Shown: positions 34,701-44,551, counted from the stretch's first letter. The stretch is DNA of 64,000 nt from Ruegeria lacuscaerulensis (GCF_013034685.1 NZ_WQGO01000003.1:62001-126000); one strand, 5' to 3'. The notes: generated from the letters alone by a model not told the origin. Translations and numbers: made by a program.

Positions 34701-36659
34701 ATGAAGTGGCTGGTGCGCATTCTCTTTCTCATCGTGGCCGTGATCGGGCTGGTTATCGGGGCCTTGCTGATGATGCCCGGCGACAAGCTGGCGCGTATCC
34801 TGGCCGAGCAGGTCAAGGCCGAAACGGGCCGGGATCTGACCCTGACAGGAGATGTGAAACTGTCATTCTGGCCAGTGCTAGGGATGGAGACCGGGCCTGT
34901 GACGTTTAGCAATGCCCCTTGGGCCGGGTCCGAGCCGATGCTCAGCGCGGATCATCTGGCCGTTGGTGTGGATGCGGCGGCGTTGATGTCAGGGGATTTG
35001 CGTATCCGGCGGGTGATTGCGGAAAACCCGACGCTGCGGTTGGAACTGTCTGACGGGCGCGGCAATTGGGAGTTTGGCGCGTCAGCTCCTGCGGCGGCGT
35101 CCTCGGGATCTGGCACCTCTGCCGCCCCGCAGGGGCAACCGGGTGTCGTAACGCTGGATAGGTTGGAATTAACAAATGCGCGTCTGCTCTATCTGGAAAA
35201 CGGGGCGGTGACGTTCGATTTCTCGCAAGTCGACCTGTCGGCAAGCTGGCCCGAGGTCACTGCACCGCTGTTGCTAGAGGCGAAAATGGCGGTGCCGGGG
35301 GGCGCGGTTGAGGTGGATATGAAAATCCCCGATCTGCCCGCTTATGCAACTGGCGCGGCCACCCAGTTGGATCTGTTGCTGCGCGCGCCCGGGGGTGAGG
35401 TCGACTTTGACGGTCGCGTGAATCTTGCCGGAGAGATGGACGGCGACCTGCACCTTAAAACCCAAAATACCGAGACATTGCTGGCCGCTTTCGGACAGCC
35501 TGGTACAGCCGTGCCTTTGGGGCTGGGTCGCCGCGCGGAACTGGCCGGTCGTATGACCTATACGCAAGACGGGCGTCTGTCGGTGCGTGAATTGGTGGCG
35601 CAACTGGACGACAACCGCCTGACCGGCGAGGCGGATATCGTGATCTCGGACCCACCACAGATCACCGCGCGGTTTGACGCGGGCGATTTGGATCTGTCCC
35701 GATTCAACGAGTCTAATGGAGGCTCGGGCGGTGGTGGCGGCGCTGCGCCAAGCCAATCCGATGGCTGGTCGACCACACCGATTGACGCCTCGGCGCTGGC
35801 TTTGGCGAATGGGCAAATCCGGCTGAAGGCGAATTCGATAGCAGTGCCCGACCTGACCGTCGGTCCCAGCGATCTGACCTTGAATCTGGACCGGTCACGC
35901 GCGGTGTTGCAGATGAACCCGGCCACCTTGTTCTCGGGTCAGTTGACCGGTCAGGTCGTCGCGAATAACCGCAACGGGCTGTCTGTCGGTGGCAACATGA
36001 AGGCAGACGGGATCGACATCCAACAGGCCCTGATGACGCTGGCCGATATTGACCGATTGTCCGGCACGGGCACCGGTTCGTTCGAGTTTCTGGGCGTTGG
36101 GCAAAGCGAGGATCAGATCATGCGTTCACTCAGCGGCAAGGGTCGCGTGGATGTGGGGCAGGGGGTGATCAACGGGTTCGACCTGGACCGCCTGATGGGG
36201 CGGGGCGAAAGGTCAGGCGGCACTACTGTGTTCAACAGTCTTGCCGCTAGTTTCACCATTGATCAGGGTGTTCTCAGGAATGATGACCTGCTGATGTCAC
36301 TGGATAATTTCCGTGCCGATGGCGCCGGTCGCGTCGGCTTGGGCGAGCGCAATATCGACTATCTGTTCACCCCCACAGCGTTGCGGGCAAATTCTGGTCA
36401 GGGCCTGTCGGTGCCGGTTCGCATTGTCGGACCGTGGAGCAACCCGTCGATCAAACCCGACCTCAGCAAAGTGATCGAAGCGGCTGCTGAAGGGAAAATC
36501 AAAGAGCTTGAGGAAGACGCCAAACAACAGGTGCTGGACAAGGTGAGCAACGAGCTTGGGACTGCAGTGACAGACACCGAAAGCATCGAGGATGCGGTGA
36601 AGAACAAGTTGCAGGAAGAGGCCACGAAAGGGCTGCTGAAACTGCTGGGTGCGGATTGA
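34701..36659 (+). CDS. AsmA family protein
   Basis: A 652-residue envelope protein with one N-terminal membrane helix (LVRILFLIVAVIGLVIGALL) and a large periplasmic part of the AsmA type, now viewed as bridge-like lipid carriers between membranes. Family marks: GRDLTLTGDVKLSFWPVLG near residue 43, FSNAPWAG, GKGRVDVGQGVINGFDLDRL (shortened), and RIVGPWSNPSIKPDLSKV near the end. A Gly/Ser-rich linker (NGGSGGGGGAAPS) occurs near 340. No neighbours in the same operon. Confidence 0.93.
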   Translation: MKWLVRILFLIVAVIGLVIGALLMMPGDKLARILAEQVKAETGRDLTLTGDVKLSFWPVLGMETGPVTFSNAPWAGSEPMLSADHLAVGVDAAALMSGDLRIRRVIAENPTLRLELSDGRGNWEFGASAPAAASSGSGTSAAPQGQPGVVTLDRLELTNARLLYLENGAVTFDFSQVDLSASWPEVTAPLLLEAKMAVPGGAVEVDMKIPDLPAYATGAATQLDLLLRAPGGEVDFDGRVNLAGEMDGDLHLKTQNTETLLAAFGQPGTAVPLGLGRRAELAGRMTYTQDGRLSVRELVAQLDDNRLTGEADIVISDPPQITARFDAGDLDLSRFNESNGGSGGGGGAAPSQSDGWSTTPIDASALALANGQIRLKANSIAVPDLTVGPSDLTLNLDRSRAVLQMNPATLFSGQLTGQVVANNRNGLSVGGNMKADGIDIQQALMTLADIDRLSGTGTGSFEFLGVGQSEDQIMRSLSGKGRVDVGQGVINGFDLDRLMGRGERSGGTTVFNSLAASFTIDQGVLRNDDLLMSLDNFRADGAGRVGLGERNIDYLFTPTALRANSGQGLSVPVRIVGPWSNPSIKPDLSKVIEAAAEGKIKELEEDAKQQVLDKVSNELGTAVTDTESIEDAVKNKLQEEATKGLLKLLGAD

Positions 36660-36675
36660 GCGGCGGGGCGCAGGC

Positions 36676-36694
36676 GGGGCGCAACACGCGCCCC
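36676..36694. terminator. Weak hairpin between convergent genes
   Basis: GGGGCGC-aacac-GCGCCCC, a perfect seven-base stem between the AsmA stop and the phosphomannomutase stop. No T-run follows on either strand, so termination is uncertain. Confidence 0.4.
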
Positions 36695-36701
36695 AAAGGC
36701 C

Positions 36702-38198
36702 CTAGATTGTCTGGTCGTAGTCGCCCACGCCGGGTTCTGTACGGATGACAGCGTCGATATCGGCAAATATCGCTCTCATCTCATCCTCGCTTTCGCTACT
36801 TTCGCAGACCACAACCAGATTGGGCGTGTTCGAGGATGCCCGCACCAGACCCCAGCTGCCATTGTCCAGAATGACCCGAGCGCCATTGACGGTGACGACC
36901 TCTTTGATCGCGCGCCCGGCGAAGGAATCACCCGCCTCGGATTTGGCCACCAGCTTGTCGACCAGACGGGCGAGGATGTCATATTTCTCGGTATCTGCCG
37001 CATAGGGCGACATGGTGGGAGTCGACCAAGTCTTGGGCAGGGCCTTGCGCAGATCAGACATGCTCTGATCGGGGTTGCGGTCCATCAGTTTGCAGATCTC
37101 AACCGCCACGCGCATGCCGCAGTCATAGCCACGCCCGATCGGTTCAGCCAGAAAGTAGTGGCCCGACTTCTCGAACCCGGCCAGCGCATTGATTTCCTTG
37201 ACCCGGCGCTTCATGTGGCTGTGTCCGGTTTTCCAGTAATCTGCCTTGACCCCACGGGCCTGCAACTGCGGATCACTTGCGAACAGACCGGTTGATTTCA
37301 CATCAGCCACAAAGGTCGCGTTCGGGTACAGCTTGGCCAGATCGCGGGCCATGATCACACCGACCTTGTCGGCGAAAATCTCTTCACCTTCATCATCGAC
37401 AACACCACACCGGTCGCCGTCGCCGTCAAACCCCAGCGCCAGATCGGCACCGCTGGATTTCACGCTGTCGGACATGTCGTGCAGCATCTCCATCGCTTCG
37501 GGGTTCGGGTTGTAGTTGGGGAACGTGTAGTCCAGCCGGTTGTGGCTGGGCACAACCTCGACCCCCATTCGTTCAAAAATCTCGGGCGCAAAGGCCGAGG
37601 CGGTGCCGTTCCCGGTGGCGCAGACCACTTTCAGCGGGCGGGACATTTTGAAATCGCCGACCAGATCGTCGATATAAGCCTCTTTTACACCATCCACGAA
37701 CTCATACGAACCACCCTCATGCGGCTGACCCTCGCCATTCAGGACGATGTCGCGCAACTCGGACATCTCATCAGGGCCGTGGGTCAGAGGACGCTCGAAC
37801 CCCATCTTGACCCCGGTCCAGCCATTGGGGTTGTGGCTGGCTGTGACCATCGCCACTGCAGGCACGTCCAGATGAAATTGCGCGAAATAGGCCATGGGGC
37901 TGAGCGCGGGGCCGATATCCTTGACCTGAATGCCGGCCTGCATAAGCCCCAGGATCAGCGCGTTCTTGATGGCCAGCGAATAGTCGCGGTAGTCGTTGCC
38001 CACCGCGATCACCGGTGCAATCCCGCGCCTGCGCATCTGCGTCCCAAGCCCCAAACCCAGCGCGGTCATGCCGGGCAGGTTGATTTCCTCGGGGTATTTC
38101 CATCTGGCGTCATATTCACGGAAACCCGTGGGTTTGATCATGGCATCGCGCAGAAAGCTCCAGGTGTTCGGGGTCACCTCGGGGATTGGTTTGGTCAT
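36702..38198 (-). CDS. Phosphomannomutase/phosphoglucomutase
   Basis: A 498-residue alpha-D-phosphohexomutase, interconverting 1- and 6-phosphates of mannose or glucose. Active-site Ser lies in VTASHNPNGWTG, metal loop in GFDGDGDRCGVVDD, sugar loop near GYDCGMR and phosphate loop near RASSNTPNLVV. ATG at 38198 was preferred to TTG at 38210. It is directly after kdsA (15 bases) and near capsule export genes, so a role in activating sugars for surface polysaccharide is likely. Confidence 0.93.
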   Translation of the reverse strand: MTKPIPEVTPNTWSFLRDAMIKPTGFREYDARWKYPEEINLPGMTALGLGLGTQMRRRGIAPVIAVGNDYRDYSLAIKNALILGLMQAGIQVKDIGPALSPMAYFAQFHLDVPAVAMVTASHNPNGWTGVKMGFERPLTHGPDEMSELRDIVLNGEGQPHEGGSYEFVDGVKEAYIDDLVGDFKMSRPLKVVCATGNGTASAFAPEIFERMGVEVVPSHNRLDYTFPNYNPNPEAMEMLHDMSDSVKSSGADLALGFDGDGDRCGVVDDEGEEIFADKVGVIMARDLAKLYPNATFVADVKSTGLFASDPQLQARGVKADYWKTGHSHMKRRVKEINALAGFEKSGHYFLAEPIGRGYDCGMRVAVEICKLMDRNPDQSMSDLRKALPKTWSTPTMSPYAADTEKYDILARLVDKLVAKSEAGDSFAGRAIKEVVTVNGARVILDNGSWGLVRASSNTPNLVVVCESSESEDEMRAIFADIDAVIRTEPGVGDYDQTI

Positions 38199-38213
38199 AG
38201 AAAATCTCAATCG

Positions 38214-39047
38214 TTAAATCTGAATGGGGTTTGCCTTGGCCAGCGCATCAAAGCGCATCAAAGTGTCAATAAGTTGCGGCATCTGGTCAAGATAGATCAT
38301 ATTGGGGCCGTCAGATGGCGCATTGTCAGGGTCCTGATGGGTTTCAATGAACACAGCTCCGACACCCAATGACACTGCCGCACGCGCCATGACCGGCGCA
38401 AACTCCCGCTGACCGCCAGAGGACCCACCTTTGCCACCTGGTTGCTGTACCGAATGCGTTGCGTCCATCACGACCGGGTAGCCCGTTTTCGCCATTTGCG
38501 GCAGGCCGCGCATATCAGCAACCAGTGTGTTGTATCCAAAAGATGTGCCGCGTTCCGTCAAGAGGATATTCGTGTTTCCCGTGCTTTCGATCTTGTCAAC
38601 GATGTTGCCCATTTCCCAAGGCGCAAGAAACTGACCTTTCTTGACGTTAACGGCTTTCCCGGTTTCACCAGCAGCCAGCAACATATCCGTCTGGCGGCAG
38701 AGAAAGGCGGGAATCTGTAAGACGTCTACGGCCTCGGCCGCTAAGGCACATTGGGATTCGGTATGAACATCAGTCAGAACAGGAATACCCATCGAGTTGC
38801 GAATATCGCCCAGAACTTTCAATCCAGCGTCAATACCCAGGCCACGGACACCAGACAAGGAAGTACGGTTGGCTTTGTCATATGACGCCTTGAAAACGTA
38901 CTGTGCTCCGGCCGCATCGCAGGCCTCTTTCATTTTGCCGGCGATCATCTGGGCATGATCGGCGCTTTCAAGCTGACAGGGACCGGCAATGATTGTCAGA
39001 GGCAGATCATTGCCGACCGTGAGATCGGAGATTTTTACATGTTTCAT
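38214..39047 (-). CDS. kdsA: 3-deoxy-8-phosphooctulonate synthase
   Basis: A 277-residue aldolase condensing arabinose-5-phosphate and PEP to KDO-8-phosphate. Motifs: IAGPCQLESADHA, FKASYDKANRTSL, DVHTESQC, FLCRQTDMLLAAG and DATHSVQQPGG. As KdsA belongs to lipopolysaccharide and also to KDO-linked capsules, the position right after kpsE (five bases) suggests it supplies KDO for capsule export in this operon; a second housekeeping copy may exist elsewhere. Confidence 0.97.
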   Translation of the reverse strand: MKHVKISDLTVGNDLPLTIIAGPCQLESADHAQMIAGKMKEACDAAGAQYVFKASYDKANRTSLSGVRGLGIDAGLKVLGDIRNSMGIPVLTDVHTESQCALAAEAVDVLQIPAFLCRQTDMLLAAGETGKAVNVKKGQFLAPWEMGNIVDKIESTGNTNILLTERGTSFGYNTLVADMRGLPQMAKTGYPVVMDATHSVQQPGGKGGSSGGQREFAPVMARAAVSLGVGAVFIETHQDPDNAPSDGPNMIYLDQMPQLIDTLMRFDALAKANPIQI

Positions 39048-39052
39048 GTGTC

Positions 39053-40624
39053 TTACGAGGATACCTGTTCACGAAGGACCGACGCGGTAAGCGAGATCAA
39101 CAGGTAGATACCAGCAAACAACAGGAATGCCAAAATCGTATTTTCGAATTTCCTCGGATAGGTCGGATCCTGGCTGGGAACCGGGTTCACTGAGACGGTC
39201 AGATACCGCACCTTGCGGTTGGCCTCGGTCCGGGTGGTTTCCATTTGCTGCATGGCTGCTTGCAGCATCATGTCACGTGCGGCCAGATCAGCCTGCGCAG
39301 TCTGGATTCGCAAGGTCAGACGCACCAGCGAGTTTTCGCCAGCCGAGACATCCAACATCTCGGCGTTCAGCTCCTCCAGCACTTCTTCGAAGCGCGCAAT
39401 TTCGGCGCGTACACCGTCCACTTTGGCCTGATTGGGCCGCAGATTGTCTAAAAGCGAAGCCAGTTGCAGTTCTTTATCCTGCAATTGCGCCTCAAGTGTG
39501 TTTATTCGGCCGCGTAGGCCGGCAAGCACGTTTTCCGGGTCCAGCAGAGCGCCTTGCAGTTGCGCTTCGATCAGGGCTTCCTGCGCTTTGTTGCGTGCCT
39601 CCTGCGCCAGTTCGAAACTGGCCACGGCGTCGCGCATCTGGTCTTCGCGTTTCAGTTCGGACAGTCCGTTGATGGTGTCTTCGGCATAGGACAGCAACTT
39701 GTCCGAGATCGCGACTGCGATATCAGGTGTGGGCGCGGCGACCTCCATGCGGATGATGCCGTCGCTGGGGTCATAGCCGATGGTGATCATCCGCATGTAC
39801 AGCTTGTGGGTCTCTTCCAGACTTGCGTCGGGCGACAGACGCTGGATCGGATCAATCCAGTCCTGTTTGAATATCTCGGAAAACCCCATGTCGCGCTCAA
39901 GCCGTAGCAGAGCGTCCTTGGATTCCAGAAATTCCTGCGTGGCAACCGAATCCTGCGCGGTTGCGTATTGGGTGCCCGCCAAGAAACCTCCGAATGAGGC
40001 TCCGCCGCCATCCGCTTGAAGTATAGAGAAGGCCGAATCGCTGGCATACATCGGCGTTGCAAAGCGATAGAAATAAGTCCCGACCACAAGCGTCGGCAGC
40101 AATACAAACACTGCCAAACGCGCAAACAGAGCAAACAGTTTGCGTCTGCGGCGGCGCGCGATGTCCTTCTGAATTTGCCCGATCTCATAGTTGCGCCTTT
40201 CCGCGGGGCTCATCTCGGGGCCGGGCAGAGTTTCGGGCGCTTGCAGAATGGGCTGAGGCAGTTGGATCGTCACCTTGTCTTTGGTTTCATCTTCGACACG
40301 CTTTTTCTCGGCGGCAAGGTCCAGCAGGCTGCTGCGTTCGAATGGGTCGATACCCTTTTTGCGCAACAAGCGCACAGCGTCATAATCCGAGTCCGCCTCG
40401 ATCCCGTTTTTCTGCGCCAGCTTTCGCGCAATGCGAAGCTGCCGACCGGTTAGCCCCTCAGCCTTGATCTTTTCCAACTCAGAGGTCTGTGCATCATTGG
40501 CCGCCTCGGGTGGTCGCGTCGCTTTGCGAATGCGTGAGATCGCGTCGGCGCGGGCCTCGGCATCTGCCGGGCCCTGACGTTTGCGCCGCCAGTTGTAGAT
40601 TCTAGCCTTGGGTTTGGTAGTCAT
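39053..40624 (-). CDS. Capsule polysaccharide export inner-membrane protein (KpsE/CtrB/BexC type)
   Basis: A 523-residue PCP-3 type protein with a long cytoplasmic N-terminus (about 170 residues, charged, RRRRRK before the first helix), first membrane segment LFALFARLAVFVLLPTLVVG, a periplasmic coiled-coil body (LREGRINTLEAQLQDKEL-like region; AGLRGRINTLEAQ and LRPNQAKVDGVRAEIARF), and a second helix near the C-terminus (FENTILAFLLFAGIYLLI). ATG at 40624 overlaps kpsT by 23 bases. KpsE joins the ABC exporter to the outer membrane. Confidence 0.9.
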   Translation of the reverse strand: MTTKPKARIYNWRRKRQGPADAEARADAISRIRKATRPPEAANDAQTSELEKIKAEGLTGRQLRIARKLAQKNGIEADSDYDAVRLLRKKGIDPFERSSLLDLAAEKKRVEDETKDKVTIQLPQPILQAPETLPGPEMSPAERRNYEIGQIQKDIARRRRRKLFALFARLAVFVLLPTLVVGTYFYRFATPMYASDSAFSILQADGGGASFGGFLAGTQYATAQDSVATQEFLESKDALLRLERDMGFSEIFKQDWIDPIQRLSPDASLEETHKLYMRMITIGYDPSDGIIRMEVAAPTPDIAVAISDKLLSYAEDTINGLSELKREDQMRDAVASFELAQEARNKAQEALIEAQLQGALLDPENVLAGLRGRINTLEAQLQDKELQLASLLDNLRPNQAKVDGVRAEIARFEEVLEELNAEMLDVSAGENSLVRLTLRIQTAQADLAARDMMLQAAMQQMETTRTEANRKVRYLTVSVNPVPSQDPTYPRKFENTILAFLLFAGIYLLISLTASVLREQVSS

Positions 40625-41261
40625 ACAGTTGCTTTGCCTCTTCCAAGGAGTCGAACACATGCAGTTGCCCATCGACAAGGACAGCGGCCTTCTGTGCAAA
40701 TTTTTCTAACACGGTCGGGTTGTGCGACACGATCACCAATGTCGTCGTCCGAAGCCTTTCTTGCAGGATATCCCCTGCTTTTCTGTTAAATTCGACATCC
40801 GTCGTGGCGGGCATGCCCTCGTCAATCAGGTACATGTCGAAGTCCAGCGCCAGCATCAGCGCAAAAGTAAACCGCCCCCGCATCCCCGAGGAATAGGTGG
40901 CCATCGGTTGATCGAAATACTCGCCCAGACCACATAGCCACTTGCAATAGGCTTCGACATAGTCGGGGTCCATACCATAGATCTTGGCGATATAGCGCGC
41001 GTTTTCCAGCGCCGACAGTTTGTTGGCGACACCACCTGTGAAACCCATTGGAAAGGACACCCGGCACGATTTGCGGATGACGCCTTCATCCGGTTTCTCC
41101 AACCCCGCCATCATGTTGATTAACGTCGTCTTGCCGGTGCCGTTCGGGGCGAGGATGCCGATCGAGGTGCCAAGCTCGACCCGGAACGAGACACGATCCA
41201 GGATCACCTTGCGGCGCGTCCCGGTCCAAAAGGACTTACTGACATTCTCGAACTCAAGCAT
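40602..41261 (-). CDS. Capsule polysaccharide ABC exporter ATPase (KpsT/CtrD/BexA type)
   Basis: A 219-residue ATPase: Walker A APNGTGKTTLINMM at 38-51, a signature-like region in ATYSSGMRGRFTFALMLALD, Walker B MYLIDEGMPATTD, and switch His in VIVSHNPTVLEKF. Its partner permease KpsM is not beside it in this window: only 225 non-coding bases lie upstream. Together with kpsE, kdsA and phosphomannomutase it forms a leftward group of four genes with short gaps or overlaps. Confidence 0.93.
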   Translation of the reverse strand: MLEFENVSKSFWTGTRRKVILDRVSFRVELGTSIGILAPNGTGKTTLINMMAGLEKPDEGVIRKSCRVSFPMGFTGGVANKLSALENARYIAKIYGMDPDYVEAYCKWLCGLGEYFDQPMATYSSGMRGRFTFALMLALDFDMYLIDEGMPATTDVEFNRKAGDILQERLRTTTLVIVSHNPTVLEKFAQKAAVLVDGQLHVFDSLEEAKQLYDYQTQG

Positions 41262-41486
41262 TTCGGGCCTGTGTGCTCATTTCCGGCGCGGCGTTTGCGT
41301 GCCGTGATCCATAACTCGTGACTGGCCATGTTGGCCATATTATGTCCAATTTTGCAGGGCAGGATCAATCCACCCCGCGATGGGCTGTTGCTATTGTGAC
41401 TTTTCCATCTGTTGGTCCTCGCGCCTGCGTTGACTATCTTTGGCTTCAAGCGTCAACCAATCTGCCTCAGGAAATCTTGCGATCTG

Positions 41487-42074
41487 ATGAATTCACTTGA
41501 AAAAGACATCACCGCTTGCCGGATTTGTGCCGACAGGTTTGCCGCAACTGAAACCGCGCATGAGCCGCGCCCAGTCGTGTGGTTCCGGCAGGGTGCCCCG
41601 ATCCTGATCGCAGGGCAGGCGCCGGGCGCGCGGGTTCATGCCTCGGGCCGTCCGTTTACGGACCCCTCGGGGGATCGTCTGCGCGACTGGTTGGGGATCG
41701 GGGAAGACGTGTTTTATGACCGCGCCCGTGTCTCGATCGTGCCGATGGCCTTTTGCTTTCCGGGCTATGATGCGCGCAAGGCCGATCTGCCGCCGCCACC
41801 GATCTGCGGGAAGACGTGGCATGACAAGGTGATGCAGACGCTGGGTTATGTACCGCTGACCGTGCTGGTTGGGGGGCACGCGCATAAATACCACCTCAAG
41901 GCACGCAGATCCGTGACCGAGACGGTACGCAACTGGCAGGACCATGCGCCGCGCGTCTTTGCCTTGCCTCATCCGTCCTGGCGGAATACGGCATGGATGA
42001 AGAAAAACCCGTGGTTCGAGGCCGACCTTCTGCCGGTCCTGCGCGCACGGGTGCAAGAGGTTCTGAATGACTGA
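41487..42074 (+). CDS. Uracil-DNA glycosylase family protein
   Basis: A 195-residue member of the UDG superfamily that excises uracil or related bases. Motif A is IAGQAPGARVHASGRPFTD, motif C is ALPHPSWRNTAWMKKNPWF. The N-terminus has ACRICAD, but without the complete four-Cys cluster of families 4 and 5. ATG at 41487 was chosen over 41412 because homology starts there. It overlaps the SseB gene by eight bases, so both belong to one operon. Actual activity is unproven for this subfamily. Confidence 0.87.
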   Translation: MNSLEKDITACRICADRFAATETAHEPRPVVWFRQGAPILIAGQAPGARVHASGRPFTDPSGDRLRDWLGIGEDVFYDRARVSIVPMAFCFPGYDARKADLPPPPICGKTWHDKVMQTLGYVPLTVLVGGHAHKYHLKARRSVTETVRNWQDHAPRVFALPHPSWRNTAWMKKNPWFEADLLPVLRARVQEVLND

Positions 42075-42855
42075 CATGACCGCTCTGGACTCGGCCCATT
42101 CCGGGATGGAGGCCGCGCCGCAGGACGATGCCGCCCGGTTGCGGTTCTTTGAGCGGCTGGCCGATAGCGAACTGTTCCTGCTTCTGACCGAAGAGGCAAA
42201 GGGCGAAAACATCTCGCCCGAGTTGTTTGACGTGGCCGATGGCCGCTTTGTTCTGGCGTTCGACCGCGAGGATCGTTTGGCGCGCTTTGCTGAACGCCCT
42301 GTTCCCTACGTCGCCCTGTCAGGGCGGGTGTTGTCGAACATGCTGGCCGGGCAGGGGATCGGATTGGGCCTGAACCTTGAGGTCGCACCGTCCTCGATGC
42401 TGATCCCGTCCGAGGCGCTGGGCTGGTTGGCGACCACCTTGCAGCACGCGCCGGAAGAGGTGCAGCAGCACTTGTCGGAATTCCTGCCCCCAGTCGGTTT
42501 GCCCCACGATCTACTGACGGCTTTGGATGCCAAACTGGCAACGGCCGTTGGTCTGGCGCAATCCGCCTATCTGGTCGGCACCAAGACATCTGAGGGGGGG
42601 ACCGGCCACCTTCTGGGTTTTGTCGGCGCGGTTGAAGGGGCGGAAGCGGCCTTGGCCAAGGCCGCGTCCGAAGCGCTGACTTTTTCAGGGATCGAGGCGG
42701 GCGCAATGGATGTGGGTTTTTTTGCAGCCCACGACGCTGCCGCGTCCGCTCTGGCGCGGGTGGGGCTACGGTTCGATTTACCGCAGCCGGAAACCTCTAA
42801 GTTCCAGCGGACCGCGCCGGGCAGTGACCCGGAAAAGCCACCAATCCTCAGATAA
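42067..42855 (+). CDS. SseB family protein
   Basis: A 262-residue soluble protein with the SseB N-terminal domain (AARLRFFERLADSELFLLL, then VLAFDREDRLARFAE, SGRVLSNMLAGQGIGLGLN) and an SseB-type C-terminal part. SseB was named in Escherichia coli for serine sensitivity; the molecular role is unknown. It begins within the end of the UDG-like gene. Confidence 0.87.
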   Translation: MTDMTALDSAHSGMEAAPQDDAARLRFFERLADSELFLLLTEEAKGENISPELFDVADGRFVLAFDREDRLARFAERPVPYVALSGRVLSNMLAGQGIGLGLNLEVAPSSMLIPSEALGWLATTLQHAPEEVQQHLSEFLPPVGLPHDLLTALDAKLATAVGLAQSAYLVGTKTSEGGTGHLLGFVGAVEGAEAALAKAASEALTFSGIEAGAMDVGFFAAHDAAASALARVGLRFDLPQPETSKFQRTAPGSDPEKPPILR

Positions 42856-42892
42856 ATAGGGCCTCACCAGATCCCGGCGAGGCCCGACAGGT

Positions 42893-43771
42893 TTATTCCG
42901 CAGCAGCTTCTAGCTTGTCCTGCGTGCGGGTTTCAAAGTCGCTGGCTTCGTGGCGCTCATGAAGCTGCAAGTGCTTTTCGCCAAACGGGCGGTTCACCAT
43001 GCGTCCGCGCAGAACGGCTGGGCGTGCGTCGATCGCTTTGGCCCAACGCATGACATTCTTGTAGGATTCGACGTCCAGGAATTCGGCCGCATCATAAAGG
43101 CGACCCAGAACCAGTTGCCCATACCAGGGCCAGATGGCCATGTCGGCAATGGTATAGTCTTCACCAGCAATATAGGTGTTCTCGGCCAATTGCTTGTCCA
43201 GAACATCAAGCTGACGCTTGGTTTCCATTGTAAAGCGGTCGATCGGGTATTCGAATTTCTCGGGCGCATAGGCGTAGAAATGGCCAAATCCGCCGCCCAG
43301 ATAGGGCGCGCTGCCCATCTGCCAGAACACCCAGTTCATCACCTCGGTCCGCTCGGGTCCTGACTTGGGCAGGAAGGCGTCAAACTTTTCGGCCAGATGG
43401 AACAGGATCGAGGCGCTTTCGAAGACGCGCACTGGCTTGTCGCCGGATCGGTCCCACAGCGCAGGGATTTTCGAGTTTGGGTTGGCTTCGACAAAGCCCG
43501 ACCCGAACTGATCGCCTTCGCCGATATTGATCAGCCACGCATTATACTCGGCTTCTTCATGACCCAGGGCCAGCAATTCTTCCAGCAGTACCGTGACCTT
43601 CACGCCGTTTGGCGTGGCCAGTGAATACAGCTGCAGGGGATGGCGTCCGACAGGCAAATCCTTATCGTGGGTCGCACCGGCGATGGGGCGGTTGATATTG
43701 GCAAACTGCCCGCCATTCTGACTGTCCCATGTCCAGACCTTCGGGGGGGTATAGGTCGATTGCTCGCTCAT
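42893..43771 (-). CDS. yghU: Glutathione-dependent disulfide-bond oxidoreductase (YghU type)
   Basis: A 292-residue nu-class glutathione transferase relative that binds two glutathiones and reduces organic disulfides and peroxides. The N-terminal thioredoxin-like domain carries LYSLATPNGVKVTVLLEELL, then FGSGFVEANPNSKIPALWD; the C-terminal helical domain has APYLGGGFGHFYAYAPE. The extended N-terminus (YTPPKVWTWDSQNGGQFA) is typical of YghU. Single-gene unit, divergent from the YHS gene. Confidence 0.95.
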   Translation of the reverse strand: MSEQSTYTPPKVWTWDSQNGGQFANINRPIAGATHDKDLPVGRHPLQLYSLATPNGVKVTVLLEELLALGHEEAEYNAWLINIGEGDQFGSGFVEANPNSKIPALWDRSGDKPVRVFESASILFHLAEKFDAFLPKSGPERTEVMNWVFWQMGSAPYLGGGFGHFYAYAPEKFEYPIDRFTMETKRQLDVLDKQLAENTYIAGEDYTIADMAIWPWYGQLVLGRLYDAAEFLDVESYKNVMRWAKAIDARPAVLRGRMVNRPFGEKHLQLHERHEASDFETRTQDKLEAAAE

Positions 43772-44018
43772 CTCTTGCCTTTCTCAGCAAATCTGGGGTG
43801 AATTGTCCGTCCGTCACAACAGCTAATATTGCAAAGCGCCGAGTCCAACCCCGGTTGTTGGCTTCTTTCTGTAACATTCGGCAGGAATAGTCTCACGTTT
43901 CTTCATTCGACGTCACAGCCCCGCGAGCAGGACTGCTCTGTCGGCTGGAATCACCTATTGTCTGAGCAGACCCGGAACACGGGTGCCCCTTAAACCTGAG
44001 GACAAAAGGACGACCTAT

Positions 44019-44537
44019 ATGAAACGTTTTGCCCTAACCGTTGCAGCGACCCTGGCTTTCGCTGTTCCCGCTTTTGCCGGTGATCAGTATGTAGACGGTA
44101 CCGGATTCGCTGTATCGGGTTACGATGTTGTGGCCTACCGCAGCCTGGATCAGGCCCCGGTTGGTCAGTCCCAGCCAGAAGGTGTGCGTGGCCGTTCCGA
44201 CATCACCGCAGAATATAACGGTGCGACATGGGCGTTCTCGACTGAAGAGAACCGCGACAAGTTTCTGGAAAACCCCGCCTATTACGCACCGGAATATGAC
44301 GGGCACTGTGCCTATGGTGTTTCGCGCGGCGGTAAGGTTCCGGCAAACCCGAACCTGTGGCGCATCGTTGATGACAAGCTGTACCTGAACATCACCGATG
44401 TAGTTGTTGGGTTCTTTGAAGAAGACATTCCGGGCAACATCAACCTGGCCGAAGGCAACTGGCCGGGGATCGAGCCTGCGAAAGCATCGACTGCAGTCAT
44501 TCCGAAATTCACTTCGAAAGGCCCGATCTCGAACTAA
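44019..44537 (+). CDS. Exported YHS-domain protein
   Basis: A 172-residue periplasmic protein. Signal peptide MKRFALTVAATLAFAVPAFA is cut near residue 20. The YHS-like core is FAVSGYDVVAYRSLDQAPVG and YNGATWAFSTEENRDKFLENPAYYAPEYDGHCAYGVSRG (read as ATWAFSTEENRDKFLENP and YDGHCAYGVS). YHS domains are linked to metal handling, often copper. ATG at 44019 follows AAAAGGA. A strong terminator follows. Confidence 0.88.
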   Translation: MKRFALTVAATLAFAVPAFAGDQYVDGTGFAVSGYDVVAYRSLDQAPVGQSQPEGVRGRSDITAEYNGATWAFSTEENRDKFLENPAYYAPEYDGHCAYGVSRGGKVPANPNLWRIVDDKLYLNITDVVVGFFEEDIPGNINLAEGNWPGIEPAKASTAVIPKFTSKGPISN

Positions 44538-44551
44538 GGGTCCACTCACAG

